Assembly (NCBI RefSeq): GCF_963678635.1
Contig: NC_087068.1
Location: 30,878,318 to 30,942,317 of the forward strand
DNA: 64,000 nt
Direction of reading: 5' to 3'
Source of the DNA: Symsagittifera roscoffensis
Lineage: Eukaryota > Xenacoelomorpha > Acoela > Convolutidae
This document shows positions 28,668 through 39,035 of this stretch, piece after piece (position 1 is the first letter of the stretch; the number at the start of each line of letters is the position of its first letter). A model generated the notes under the pieces. The model was not told the DNA's origin and did no database searches. It worked only from the letters and a program-made list of their open reading frames with translations. The position numbers and the translations under genes are program-made.

Positions 28668-29788
28668 GTGTATGATAATCCTGAGTATGGATTATAAAAT
28701 GTAATGTAGCCAATTGTGTTTTTGGTATATCTGTCGTATTTGTATATTACTTCAGTAGTTATAAACGGTGGTGGTAGTGATTGAGCTGTTATGTTAGGTG
28801 GATTTAATGGGTAGGGATGTTGGGTAATATTATTTAACTTAACTGTGATTTCAAACTTTAATTGTAAACTGTTTTGTTGGAGTATTTGAATATTGTGATC
28901 ACGGATATCGTTGTGAATATCTTGGCGATATTGTAATCTATTAAGTGCCCAGTTATGAAGGCGGTTACTTTCTTGATGTTGTCCAAATAGTGGTGGAGGT
29001 GCTGTGAATGTATTCCAATCTAGTCTTAAAGGAATATTTATTGATGATTGTTCTCGATATCTGGCGTCGAGATTATTTGGAAAGTTTAAGTTAAAGGGTG
29101 GTGGTGAAAACTGGCTTATTGATGGTGTTGATGGTAGTGATAATGTTTCTGGTAGTGATGAGGATGTTGTTGTATCCGTAGAAATATCTATGGGGTCATT
29201 GACTAAATTTGGTTCACCTTGTGTAAATGAATGTGTAGTCCAATATGGTAGTCGTGATGCCTGGTTTGGGGGGTTAAAGGGATTTTCACGTATTTGTTCA
29301 GATGTTGGTGTTGAACCTAAGTAATCTGATGGTAGGCTTGAGGTGCTACGTTGTGAAAGAAGCGTAGGGGTTTCTGGTAATATACCAATGGGGTTTTCTG
29401 GAGTGTTTTGTGATGGGGATTGAGGTATATCAAAATGAACTCGGGGAGTTTGAAAATTTCTATTTCGTCGAGGATGTATAATTTGTCTATTTATTTCGAC
29501 TGTATTTTGGTTTTGACTAGAATTTTTTATTCTACTTAGTTCTTGTGGTAGTGTTGGATATAGGTTAGATGTTGGTTCGCTTAAAGGTGCTTGTCGTTGA
29601 ACTGGTTCTAGTGGTTCTGATAAACGAGTATGTCGTTCTTCAAAAGTGTATGGATTGTCTTGAAAAGAAATTCGTGTAGATGTTTGAGGATTTTGAGTAA
29701 TTGAAGGTGGTGTTTGGTTATCTTGGGATGATGTCGGTGAAGACTGATTCTGTGACTGTTGGGTAGCAATTTTTGATGGTTTTTTGAA
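28655..29788 (-). CDS. ATG-less 377-codon ORF upstream of env
   Basis: An open frame from just after a TAATAA (29794-29789) to TAA at 28657-28655, read line by line without a stop and without a single ATG codon. Residues 1-~235 are Gln/Pro/Ser/Thr-rich and probably disordered. The C-terminal ~140 look folded (PPPFNLNFPNNLDARYREQ, NIPLRLDWNTFTAPPPLFG, LQLKFEITVKLNNI). It overlaps the env start by 13 bases in another phase. The lack of ATG over 1.1 kb suggests that translation starts elsewhere, by splicing from an upstream exon or by non-AUG initiation. The architecture (disordered N-terminus, compact C-terminus) resembles the 540 aa ORF, but I see no clear sequence similarity. Family unknown. 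Confidence 0.6.
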   Translation of the reverse strand, partial: FKKPSKIATQQSQNQSSPTSSQDNQTPPSITQNPQTSTRISFQDNPYTFEERHTRLSEPLEPVQRQAPLSEPTSNLYPTLPQELSRIKNSSQNQNTVEINRQIIHPRRNRNFQTPRVHFDIPQSPSQNTPENPIGILPETPTLLSQRSTSSLPSDYLGSTPTSEQIRENPFNPPNQASRLPYWTTHSFTQGEPNLVNDPIDISTDTTTSSSLPETLSLPSTPSISQFSPPPFNLNFPNNLDARYREQSSINIPLRLDWNTFTAPPPLFGQHQESNRLHNWALNRLQYRQDIHNDIRDHNIQILQQNSLQLKFEITVKLNNITQHPYPLNPPNITAQSLPPPFITTEVIYKYDRYTKNTIGYITFYNPYSGLSYTCIF

Positions 29789-29796
29789 TTATTACT

Positions 29797-29985
29797 TTAG
29801 TGAGAAATTTTGTGTTTATTATAATATTCTTCCAAAAAAAGAATTAGAAGGACTGTTGCTAGGGCAAATGTGAGGATTGCTTTCTTTATACATTTACAGA
29901 TGGTCAAAATGAGGGATGATAAAAATGTTATGAAAATTACAAACAATAAAAAAATATCGGTTCTACTGAAAATTGTTCGTATCAT
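29797..29985 (-). CDS. 61 aa double-membrane-span ORF
   Basis: A small frame with two hydrophobic segments (IFLLFVIFITFLSSLILTI and AILTFALATVLLILFL) separated by a short CKCIKK loop and ending in a polar KHKISH tail. It lies between Gag-Pol and the ATG-less ORF. The layout resembles small viroporin-like or hairpin membrane proteins, but short hydrophobic frames arise easily in T-rich DNA. Unverified. Confidence 0.35.
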   Translation of the reverse strand: MIRTIFSRTDIFLLFVIFITFLSSLILTICKCIKKAILTFALATVLLILFLEEYYNKHKISH

Positions 29986-30212
29986 TTAGACAAGTTGTTA
30001 AAATCGTACCTGTGGATATATTCAAGGGTTTTGGAAAGTTGGCGGAATAGTTCGAGAATAGTGTAGAAAATTTAAAAAATGTTACAAAAAATGATTAGGA
30101 TTATTAGAAAAGATTCAAGTATATCAAAAAGAAATATTATAAAGGCTTCAAGTATTGAAAAAAAATGTTTAAAATTTATAAGTATTTGAGCAACTGTTTG
30201 AGAGAAGAGCAT

Positions 30213-30365
30213 TTAAGAAATGATCTCTTGGTCGAATATTTTTTGCTGTTTGAGGCGATTTTCTAGTGTGGTCGGATTATTTATTAGTTTTTTGACAAGT
30301 GGGTTGAGTTTTGTAAAAAATTGTTGGGGGCAATTTTCATGGTGACTGGGAGGTCGTCTTTTTCT
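30213..30365 (-). CDS. Short ATG-less basic ORF (50 codons)
   Basis: Starts right after a TAA with RKRRPPSHHENCPQQFFTKL and ends in IFDQEIIS. An arginine-rich head could suit RNA binding, but with only 50 codons and no ATG the evidence is thin. The surrounding 29986-30812 holds no other frame that I can support. Confidence 0.15.
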   Translation of the reverse strand, partial: RKRRPPSHHENCPQQFFTKLNPLVKKLINNPTTLENRLKQQKIFDQEIIS

Positions 30366-30812
30366 TTATTTTTGTTTGTCAAATGATCCGGGGTATGGTG
30401 AGATTTTTATACTTTAGGCTAATTAAAATCTTCATTTTGTTACTTTAGGCTAAGTTATCAAATTTGTTTTGGGGGTATTCGTGGTCTGAGTTGGGGAAAT
30501 ATTGTTGATCTTTGGGTTATTAGATAAGGGAGGGGTACGGTATTATGGTGATATTTATTTTAGTTGTCAAGTTGGAGTGGTTTGCTTATTTTTGACCTGG
30601 AGGTCGTAAAGTTATAGTTATAGATGTGCCTGGAGTTCTATATGATTCGTCTAATTGGTCTTAGTTTGAGTTAGAGAAAGTGGCGGATTGGATGAATCCT
30701 ATTGGTCTATTTTGAACTAGAATTATTGCGTACTTGTGAGCATGTTATTTTGAAAAATTGAAATGAAAAATGTTACGGAGGTTTCAAGATTGTGAAGTAT
30801 GAAATCTTAAAA

Positions 30813-33800
30813 TTACTTTTTAAATTCTACTTTCTTTAATATTTTAGATTGGGGGATGAACATTTTGTAGTTTTTACGTGGTTGATTTCGGAGTCTTGTT
30901 GTTTTTCTATGTTCAGATTTGTCTATTTCTTCTTGGGGTATTATTTGTTCTGTCATTTTTCTATTTTTTCTTTGTTTTGGAGATTCTTTATGGTTTTGTG
31001 TATTGTTTTTGGTGGCGGTTGGTTTTGTGTTTTGATTTTCGGTGGGGTTATCATTTTGTTCTGTGTTTTTCGGATGTGGTTCATTTTGAATGATTTTTAA
31101 TCCTGTGAAAGAATATAATTGAGTTAATTCGCGGAGTGCGTATTCTTTTGGGTAATAAGGTAATAGGTTGTTTCGATGTTGAACGATTTCTTTTTTGTTT
31201 GAGTCGGTAATTTTATATGTGATATCAGTGGGTTTTGCAATTATTTGGTATGGTCCTTTTCGAAGGGGTTGTAATTTTTTAGAAATTCCTTTTTGAGTAT
31301 TAAAATTAGGTATTAAAACAAATGTTCCAATTTTTAAATCGGAGGCTGGTGTAAAACGTGAATTGATTTGTTCATTAATGTTTTGTCTTTGTAATAACTT
31401 TTTTGTTATTTTTTGATAAATTTCATTGTGTTTTTTATCTCTATTTAGAATCCATTCGGTGTGTGTACCGGAGGCTAGTTTAAGAATTTGTGGGTGATGA
31501 AAATGATCTTCATCATGTGTATGTAAAGGTAGGTTATAACAAATTGAGTCTTTATTTGGTTGACAATAACCTTGTGCGTTTTTATGAGAATTTGCTGTAA
31601 ACATTATTGGTTTGCGTGGCTTTTGGTTAAAAACCATTTCGTATGGTGACATTCCTAAAGTTGTCGTTATTTGTGAATTATATGCTAAGGGAAATAATTT
31701 TACATCTGCTGACCATTCGGTATATTTTGTATCATTTCCGTTGATGATACATCTAAGATATTCTTGTAATGAACGGTTCATACCTTCGACTAAGCCGTTT
31801 GTCCAAGGTGCATGAGATGTACGTGGTTTGTGTTTAATGTTATATAAATGACATAGTGTGATAATTTCATTATTTATGAATTCTGTACCGTTGTCTGTAA
31901 CTAAAATTTCTGGTAGTCCGAATTTTGCTATCCAGTGTTCATAGAGTGTTGTGTAAGCGTAATAAGCGTTACAATGTGGTACTGGGTTAAGTGCTACATA
32001 ATGTGTAAATGCGTCAACAATTACCATAATGTAGGAGTTTCCTTCTGATGAGGGTGAAATTGGTCCCTTAGTATCAAATGAGATACGATGGTTAAAGTAC
32101 AAACTTTGTCCTTTAAAATCTTGTTTTTGTGCTATTTGTTTTTGATTTGGGTAAGGTTTATTTAGTTGACATACTATACAATCATTGCATAGTACTTTTA
32201 TCCAAATTGGTGCATTTGGGAAGTAAAAATTTTGTATAAAATTTGAATATGTTTTTTCTGATCCAGAGTGTCCTTTAATATTTTGTGTATGTGAAATATT
32301 AAAAGCTATAAGAATCATACTTAAAGGGAGACATGGAACTGTAGATTCATTCAGGTTATACTCTAAAAGGTCTGTATTTTCGTTAATTGTTGTGTTGTTA
32401 AATTTGCGAAAGTATCGGAGGAGTGTTTTGTTTCCTAGAATGGTTGAATCTGCTTTGATAGGTTTAGTTTTATATTTGTGCCATGATTTCAGTTGTCGAA
32501 TTACTGGGTCAAGGTTTTGATATTGTTTCAGTGTTGAAATTGTAATTGTTTCTGTTGGGGGGAGAAAAATGTTTTCGATTTCTAATTTAGATAAGGGTAT
32601 TGTGTCAAGTGGGTCGTGAAGGTCAAAAACTTGATTTATTGTGTATTTTGAATCATTTGTTTGTGGTCCTGATAAATTTATTTTATCAGTTAAATCTTCT
32701 TTTTCAATTAGTGGAAAATGGTCTTTTTTAGGCGGGTGTTGTTTTGTTCGTTTTTGTTGGGTGTTATTTTTTATCCATTGAGAATATGGGATTGGTTTGA
32801 AAGTTGATGTTCCAAGTAGATCAACTTCATAATGATTATTTTGACAATCTAAATAAAGTGGGAAATGTTGTAAATTATTTATTTGTGATTGTTCAATATC
32901 AGTTTTTACTGCATATTTGCATTCCAATCGGGGTGATGTTTCGTTTTCTGCAAGGTAGAATTTTATGTTTTTGGGTATTTCAACTGTTGTTTTTCGTGTA
33001 AGTAATTCAGGTGGTGTATTTCGACTTAAGGTGTCTGGTAATGCAAGATTTTTTCCTGCAGTCCAAACTATATGTAAGTTTGGAAATTTCATTAGAATTA
33101 GTTGAAATCTGTAAACTCGGTGGTTTGGGTTAGATTTTTCTGTAAAGAGAAAGATGATTGGTTTATGGTCTGTGAATAGAACTGTGGGGTGTTTTGATCC
33201 AAGTATCAGAAATTCATATTCTGTCAGTGTATATATTATGGCTGTACATTCTCTCATTAGAGTGGAGAGTCGTAGCTCTGCTTGAGTGAATAATCGAGAA
33301 TTTGCTGATATGAGGTTCATTTTATTTGTACCATTATGTGATTGTAATAGTGCTGCACCGATGCCAAAGTTCGAAGCATCGCACATTGCATAAAATGGTT
33401 GATTTGAGTCTGGAATTGTGTTTGAAATTTGTTCAGTTAAAAGTTTCTTTATTTCTTCAAATCGTGTTTGATGTTCTATGTTCCATTCAAAGTTATTTTG
33501 TTGTCTAAGGATGTTATAAAATGGTCGTAGATATAATTGCATTTTATAAACATATTTACTTAAAAAGTTTAACATTCCAAGAAATTCTTGGATTTTCTTT
33601 TTATTTGTTGGTGGTTGAAGTTTTTGAATAGCGTCAATGCGTGATTTCAATGGAGTGATTGTTTTTCTTTCTATATTATGTCCTAAGAATTTAACTCTTG
33701 TCAAAAAGAAGTGTGATTTATCGGGGGCGGCCTTCAGATTTTCGTTCTGAAGTATTTGGTGATATTTTTCTAAAACATTGAACATCTCGTCTTTTGTTTG

Positions 33801-36800
33801 TGATTGCATAAAAACATCGTCTAAATAGGTGATTGCGTTTTTCTTGAGTATTAGTGGTCTAAAAATTTTGCTCATAAAAGCTGAAAATGCTGCTGGTCCT
33901 ATGGATATTCCATAGAATAAGCGGTTGAATTCATATTGTTGGTTTCCTATAACAAATTGTGTTAAACGTCGTGATTGTTCATCTAGTGGCATTTGATTGT
34001 ATGCACTATTCATATCGGCGGTTGTAAAGTATTTGCCGTTTATTTTTGTTAAAATAACTTGTATTGGTTCGATGGGCCAATTGCATTTTGATTCATCTAT
34101 GAGTGAATTGAGGTATCTAGCGTCGAGAACGATTTTTAATGATTCTCCTTTAGCTAGAATGATAACAGGGTTGATGAATGTGTTGCCTTTTGGTTGTTCT
34201 TCTTTGTTTACTGGTGATATAATGTTGTATTGTTCTAAAATATCGAGTAATCTGTTCACTTTATCATGTAAGTGAATTGGTACTTTACTTGCTCTCTGTT
34301 TTTTGAAAACTGCGTCTGGTTTTAACGGGAGATGTAGTGATGAACTGATTTTCCCAACATCGAATTTTGATGTTGCATAGACTGATGAATATTTAATTAG
34401 CTGTTTGGCTAATTTTTCGAATTCGTCTTGTGTTATTTGTGAATGTTGGAAATTAAACATTGTTAAAAATTTCTGTTGGTCCTCTGTGTAGTTACTTATG
34501 TTGAATGTAGGTTTGAAATATGGAGTTTTTGTGAAATAATCCGTATTTCTGTTTTCGTTACTTATTATATTATTTATAGATAATTCTTCATTAAGAATTG
34601 TAGATTGGCAAATATCTAGTAATTGGAGTATATTATTTACGCGATAGGCTTTTTCGTGTATTGGTGATATTGTAGCGTTGGTTTCACAATATCCTAAAAG
34701 TCCTAAAGGTAATGTTACTTGGTAAGGTGTGTTGTTATAGACATGTAAGGAAATGATATCGGAATTCGAATTTTTCAAATATTTTATGGATGAGATTGTG
34801 ATTTTGAAAAATTTGTGAATGGGTTTGAATTCAAATTCTGACATATAAAATTTTTGTTTGTTTTGTTCTTTATCATATTGGTGAACTTGTTTGATTGAAA
34901 AATTATAGATATTTCCTGATAGTGGTTTTAGGTGTTTTCTTTGTTGGTTAAATATCGGGTAGAATTTTGAAAAGAATGGTGGTTGTTTATTTAATCTTTG
35001 AAAAAATGTTAAGGATGTTTCTTTTGTTTTTGTATATTTATCTTTGATTAATATTTTACTATTTAGTATGTTAATTGTTGGTATATACTTCGAAATAAAT
35101 GGTATTCCAATGATATTGTATTTAATGTCAGTGATATGGAATATTTGTTTAAATGGCTTATTTAAAATTTTGCTTTGCTCCATTGTTCTGGTGGGGAGAA
35201 GAAATAATTGGATTTTTCCGTAGTTTATCAATGTTGATCCTTGTGCTGTTGCTAACTTACTGGAGGTTTCAAGAGGTATTAACTTTGGGTGTAAAGTTTT
35301 TATTTCATTCCATGTGGGGATGTTTATTATGTTTGATTCTGCTCCTGAATCAATTAAAAAATCTATTTCAAGGTCTGGTGGTTGAAATTCTTTATTTCTT
35401 GGGCTTTCTAAGAGAAATGGTATTGTCCAAATTTTTTCTTTGGGTTGTTCTTTTTGTATATTTTGATAAATGTGGTTTGTATTCAAGCATTTTGTTTTGG
35501 TATTTTTATTGGTTTGATCTGTAGTGTTAATCTCATTTGTTTCTTGCGTCGTTGGTGTGGAATTTATGGGTGTAGTGTAATAATTTTGAAGAAATTCTGA
35601 TTGATTTTCATATATGTGTGATGAAAAGGGTTGTTCATATATGACAGATTCATAGTCATTTTCGACTTTTATCATATTGATAGAAAGAGTGTTTTCAGTA
35701 TCACTTTCTGAATCTGATGATGTACAGTTTATTTGATTGAGTTGTAACGTATCAGTTACTGTGTCATCAATACCTGGAGGGTCTGATGTTGTTTCTGGGT
35801 TAGATTGTACTTGATTGATTTGTCTTTGATGTTTAGGTTTACTACTTCTGTGGCGATTATTAGAATTATTATAGTTATTATTATTCCGGTGTGGTGATTG
35901 GGAATAATTTCTATAACGATTATTATAACTTGGGTGTCGATTTTGTGAATTATTTCGCGATCTGTTTTGGTAATTATTGTTTGGTCTGTTATAGTTCGAT
36001 CTATTATATGAGTTATTCCTTGATCGATTGTTCGGGTAATTCTGGTTTCGGTTGTTTGAATAACTTCTATTTCGATTATAGGAGTAGTTTCTATTCCTAT
36101 TGTATGATGAATTTCGTGATTGGTTGTTTGGATAGTAGTTATTTCTTGATTGGGAATTAGATCTAGAAACAAATCGTTGTGTGTTTGAATTTGATCTGGA
36201 GTAGTTATTTCGACTATTTGGTCTATTGTAGTGATTTTGTGATGAATTATACGTGTTTCTTCGTTCTGGTGATCTTCCTCTATAACTTGAGTTATATGGT
36301 GATTGATTTCTTGTATAATTTGTATTGTTCGGGAGTGGTTTTCCTGAACTGTTGTTGCTGTGGACTGTTTTGTTCGGTAGATTTTGATCTTTTTTCATGT
36401 ATTGATAGAATGATTTATTTGGTTCTTTATATTTTTGAGGTTTATTTTGATTATCTTGCTGTTTTTGTCTACATTCGGAAATACTATGTCCGTATCGTCG
36501 GCAATAATTACACCATTTTTTGAAAGATGGTTTGCCTTTAAAGTTTGGGTTCTTTTCGTAGATATTGAGTATTTCAGTGATTTTTTCAACGAGGTCTGTC
36601 TCTGATTCCTGTATATTATTAATATTAGTGGGAGTCGTTTCAATTCTGTTAACGTATTGTAATTTCAGATTTTCCGTTTCTTCTAGTTTCATCGTGATTT
36701 CTGCTTGTTCTAATTTGTCTACTAGTTTTCGAAAATCTAAATCGGGTTCTCGAATTGAAGAAGGATGGGATGCTCTCTTTTTTATTGCTATTTTCCTTAA

Positions 36801-39035
36801 TTGTGGTGTTAAGGTCATCATTAAGATTTCTGTCATCTTTGTGTTTTTATAGTCATGTGTATTTAATGAATATGCTTTTCGAACTAGTGTTTCGATTCGT
36901 ACTGCTATTTGCTTGATGGTTTCGTTTGGTAATCTGCGAATTTCATTACATAAAACTCTTTGTTGTTGTTTGTTTCTTTCGGAGTCAAACATTTTTGAAA
37001 ATTCTTGTGTAAATCTTTTCCAGTTTGATTTTATTTCTAGAGGTAGTACTGAAAACCATTTTTGGGCTGCGCCATCTAGAGTTGTTTGTATTAACGCTGT
37101 GCGTCGATGTATCCAATTTTGATGTAGTGGCGTATTAATTGGTTCAGGTCCAATATTTAAAATCAGGTTTGCTGTTACTGCATTTAAATAATCTTCTACA
37201 GAGTATTCAGGGTCTGTTCCTGTGAAAACCATTAAAGGTTTGTTTGATGTTATTGATGATCCACCCATAAGGTATGGATTCATTGTCATTTGTAATGATT
37301 CTGCTGCATTTGGCATTTGAGAAAAATTTGTAAGTTGGTTTCTTGTTATTTCATGTTGTTGGAGATAATATGGGAGTGGTATTTCATTTTGCATTTGTGA
37401 TGGTTGATACGAGTGTGCAGTCATTGGATTTTGTTGTTGAATTGGTTGAAAAGATTGTGTATTAATTGGATTTTGTTGTTGAATTGGTTGTTGATTTTGT
37501 GCATCTATTGGTTGTGGAGAAAAATTTCTATGATTTGTACGTGTTTTCTGTATTCCTTGTCTACGATATTCTTGAGTATTTTGTGCAAATATATCTGGTT
37601 GTAAGAAATCATCATCTGAGGATAAATAATCCATTTGATAAGATGTCTGTTTTTTATTTTTATTTTGTTGGAAAAATGGGTAATTTTCACTGTGATCCTG
37701 TGGAGGATTTGTTTGGAAATTTATTGAATTAGGTTGGGTCATTGGGTTATCCCAATTTCGAGATCTTGTATATTGGTTAAAATTTCTTTGAGGTTGATTA
37801 TATGTTTTGGATGGATGTGTATAATTATAATTATGGTCTGCAAAGTTGTTTCTAGTGAATGTTTTGCGTGTTTTTGGTGGTATTGTCATGGGTCTGTATG
37901 TTTGGTAATCCATATGTGAATATTTAGGGGCAACCGAAGGTTTAACGGTTGATTGTAAGGTTACCTGTGTTTGTGAAGGATTTGTATTTCTTGGTGTTGT
38001 TAAATTTGGGCGTATTGGTGAAATACTTTGTTGTGTAGTTGTTGTGTGTACAATTTCTTCATTTATGAAGTGTGATGGTGTCTGGATATCTTGTTGAGTA
38101 AGATTCCTAGTTCCATTGAGGTTTTCATTGTGTATAACTGTAGAGTTTAAACTATTATTTTGTGTATCGGGTAAAAATGTATTATAGTTTAATGGTGTTG
38201 CATCAATTGTTAATGGTATTACTCTTACATAATCTCTTATGTAAGATATTGTACCTATTGCTTGACTTGAGATTGATTGTGGAAAGCTTATAAATGCGGG
38301 ATGAGACCATTCGGGGTCCCAAACATAATCTGATTGTTCTGTGATAGCGGTATCATCGTTCGAATTTTGGGGTCTAAAATTTTTTCTTGCTTGTGCAATT
38401 AAATCAATATTGTGTGTGAAGTAATCTATTATGAACCATGCCAAAATTTTTTGTAGATCGTGTTTTGTATGTTGTGAAACGTCGTCTTTCGTGAAATTTT
38501 CTTTAATGATGTTTAAATAACTAGAGAGTAGTGTGATTTCATGTCGTACTTTCAAATGTTTAGATGTTTCTTTTGGTGAGACATTTGTTATTGGGATTTC
38601 GTTTTCTAATATCGAAATATAACTATATATTATTGCGAAAACTTCATTGGTGAATATGGAGTTTGCTCTTTGTGAGTTATGGTATTGGATGCTTTTTATA
38701 TATTCTGAAAAAACTTTTGAAAATTCTAAATCAAGATCGTCTGTTTGAATTGTATATTTTCTATTATTATGGTTTGGTGAGGTGAATTCTATGGAGTAGA
38801 TTCCATACTGTTGTGTTATGTTGCATATATCTTTTAGATAGTGATCTATGATTTGTCTTTTGATTTTTACATCGGGGAACTCTGTTTTACATGGACTGAT
38901 TCCGGGTTCAAATAAATTTACGAGTAAATTTTGACAAAATATGTGTTGTCCTCTATCAGTATCTGCGTCTACTATAAAAGGAAAGATTTCATCATCATCT
39001 GGAGTTTCTTCACCTGGGGTGTGCGTTGAACTCAT
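30813..39035 (-). CDS. gag-pol: Gag-Pol polyprotein (2740 aa, uninterrupted)
   Basis: One frame encodes the whole replication machinery. Residues 1-~590 form an unusually long N-terminal Gag region, Gln/Asn/Thr-rich after ~230. A retrotransposon-Gag capsid-like domain follows (~640-790, AAQKWFSVLP...WKRFTQEF), then a CCHC knuckle (CNYCRRYGHSISEC, ~840) and a long Asn/Arg/Ser/Tyr-rich RNA-binding-like tract (~900-1080). Protease motif FLIDSGAESN lies at ~1223, RT ~1568-1770 with YLDD at ~1737, RNase H ~1870-1990 (MCDASNFGIGAALL, FTDHKPI). Integrase has an HHCC finger at ~2247-2290 and catalytic D ~2317 (SFDTKGP), D ~2379 (VTDNGTEF) and E ~2415 (GLVEGMNRS). A GPY module (LRKGPYQI) sits at ~2592. 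The order and GPY tail place it in Ty3/gypsy. All catalytic residues are present. No Gag/Pol frameshift or stop exists, unlike most retroviruses. The start overlaps the 155 aa ORF. Confidence 0.95.
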   Translation of the reverse strand: MSSTHTPGEETPDDDEIFPFIVDADTDRGQHIFCQNLLVNLFEPGISPCKTEFPDVKIKRQIIDHYLKDICNITQQYGIYSIEFTSPNHNNRKYTIQTDDLDLEFSKVFSEYIKSIQYHNSQRANSIFTNEVFAIIYSYISILENEIPITNVSPKETSKHLKVRHEITLLSSYLNIIKENFTKDDVSQHTKHDLQKILAWFIIDYFTHNIDLIAQARKNFRPQNSNDDTAITEQSDYVWDPEWSHPAFISFPQSISSQAIGTISYIRDYVRVIPLTIDATPLNYNTFLPDTQNNSLNSTVIHNENLNGTRNLTQQDIQTPSHFINEEIVHTTTTQQSISPIRPNLTTPRNTNPSQTQVTLQSTVKPSVAPKYSHMDYQTYRPMTIPPKTRKTFTRNNFADHNYNYTHPSKTYNQPQRNFNQYTRSRNWDNPMTQPNSINFQTNPPQDHSENYPFFQQNKNKKQTSYQMDYLSSDDDFLQPDIFAQNTQEYRRQGIQKTRTNHRNFSPQPIDAQNQQPIQQQNPINTQSFQPIQQQNPMTAHSYQPSQMQNEIPLPYYLQQHEITRNQLTNFSQMPNAAESLQMTMNPYLMGGSSITSNKPLMVFTGTDPEYSVEDYLNAVTANLILNIGPEPINTPLHQNWIHRRTALIQTTLDGAAQKWFSVLPLEIKSNWKRFTQEFSKMFDSERNKQQQRVLCNEIRRLPNETIKQIAVRIETLVRKAYSLNTHDYKNTKMTEILMMTLTPQLRKIAIKKRASHPSSIREPDLDFRKLVDKLEQAEITMKLEETENLKLQYVNRIETTPTNINNIQESETDLVEKITEILNIYEKNPNFKGKPSFKKWCNYCRRYGHSISECRQKQQDNQNKPQKYKEPNKSFYQYMKKDQNLPNKTVHSNNSSGKPLPNNTNYTRNQSPYNSSYRGRSPERRNTYNSSQNHYNRPNSRNNYSRSNSNTQRFVSRSNSQSRNNYYPNNQSRNSSYNRNRNYSYNRNRSYSNNRNQNYPNNRSRNNSYNRSNYNRPNNNYQNRSRNNSQNRHPSYNNRYRNYSQSPHRNNNNYNNSNNRHRSSKPKHQRQINQVQSNPETTSDPPGIDDTVTDTLQLNQINCTSSDSESDTENTLSINMIKVENDYESVIYEQPFSSHIYENQSEFLQNYYTTPINSTPTTQETNEINTTDQTNKNTKTKCLNTNHIYQNIQKEQPKEKIWTIPFLLESPRNKEFQPPDLEIDFLIDSGAESNIINIPTWNEIKTLHPKLIPLETSSKLATAQGSTLINYGKIQLFLLPTRTMEQSKILNKPFKQIFHITDIKYNIIGIPFISKYIPTINILNSKILIKDKYTKTKETSLTFFQRLNKQPPFFSKFYPIFNQQRKHLKPLSGNIYNFSIKQVHQYDKEQNKQKFYMSEFEFKPIHKFFKITISSIKYLKNSNSDIISLHVYNNTPYQVTLPLGLLGYCETNATISPIHEKAYRVNNILQLLDICQSTILNEELSINNIISNENRNTDYFTKTPYFKPTFNISNYTEDQQKFLTMFNFQHSQITQDEFEKLAKQLIKYSSVYATSKFDVGKISSSLHLPLKPDAVFKKQRASKVPIHLHDKVNRLLDILEQYNIISPVNKEEQPKGNTFINPVIILAKGESLKIVLDARYLNSLIDESKCNWPIEPIQVILTKINGKYFTTADMNSAYNQMPLDEQSRRLTQFVIGNQQYEFNRLFYGISIGPAAFSAFMSKIFRPLILKKNAITYLDDVFMQSQTKDEMFNVLEKYHQILQNENLKAAPDKSHFFLTRVKFLGHNIERKTITPLKSRIDAIQKLQPPTNKKKIQEFLGMLNFLSKYVYKMQLYLRPFYNILRQQNNFEWNIEHQTRFEEIKKLLTEQISNTIPDSNQPFYAMCDASNFGIGAALLQSHNGTNKMNLISANSRLFTQAELRLSTLMRECTAIIYTLTEYEFLILGSKHPTVLFTDHKPIIFLFTEKSNPNHRVYRFQLILMKFPNLHIVWTAGKNLALPDTLSRNTPPELLTRKTTVEIPKNIKFYLAENETSPRLECKYAVKTDIEQSQINNLQHFPLYLDCQNNHYEVDLLGTSTFKPIPYSQWIKNNTQQKRTKQHPPKKDHFPLIEKEDLTDKINLSGPQTNDSKYTINQVFDLHDPLDTIPLSKLEIENIFLPPTETITISTLKQYQNLDPVIRQLKSWHKYKTKPIKADSTILGNKTLLRYFRKFNNTTINENTDLLEYNLNESTVPCLPLSMILIAFNISHTQNIKGHSGSEKTYSNFIQNFYFPNAPIWIKVLCNDCIVCQLNKPYPNQKQIAQKQDFKGQSLYFNHRISFDTKGPISPSSEGNSYIMVIVDAFTHYVALNPVPHCNAYYAYTTLYEHWIAKFGLPEILVTDNGTEFINNEIITLCHLYNIKHKPRTSHAPWTNGLVEGMNRSLQEYLRCIINGNDTKYTEWSADVKLFPLAYNSQITTTLGMSPYEMVFNQKPRKPIMFTANSHKNAQGYCQPNKDSICYNLPLHTHDEDHFHHPQILKLASGTHTEWILNRDKKHNEIYQKITKKLLQRQNINEQINSRFTPASDLKIGTFVLIPNFNTQKGISKKLQPLRKGPYQIIAKPTDITYKITDSNKKEIVQHRNNLLPYYPKEYALRELTQLYSFTGLKIIQNEPHPKNTEQNDNPTENQNTKPTATKNNTQNHKESPKQRKNRKMTEQIIPQEEIDKSEHRKTTRLRNQPRKNYKMFIPQSKILKKVEFKK

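Noticed and set aside
35756-36172. 138-codon Ile/Thr-rich minus-strand ORF
   Set aside because: Alternative-phase shadow of the Asn/Arg/Ser/Tyr-rich tract of Gag.
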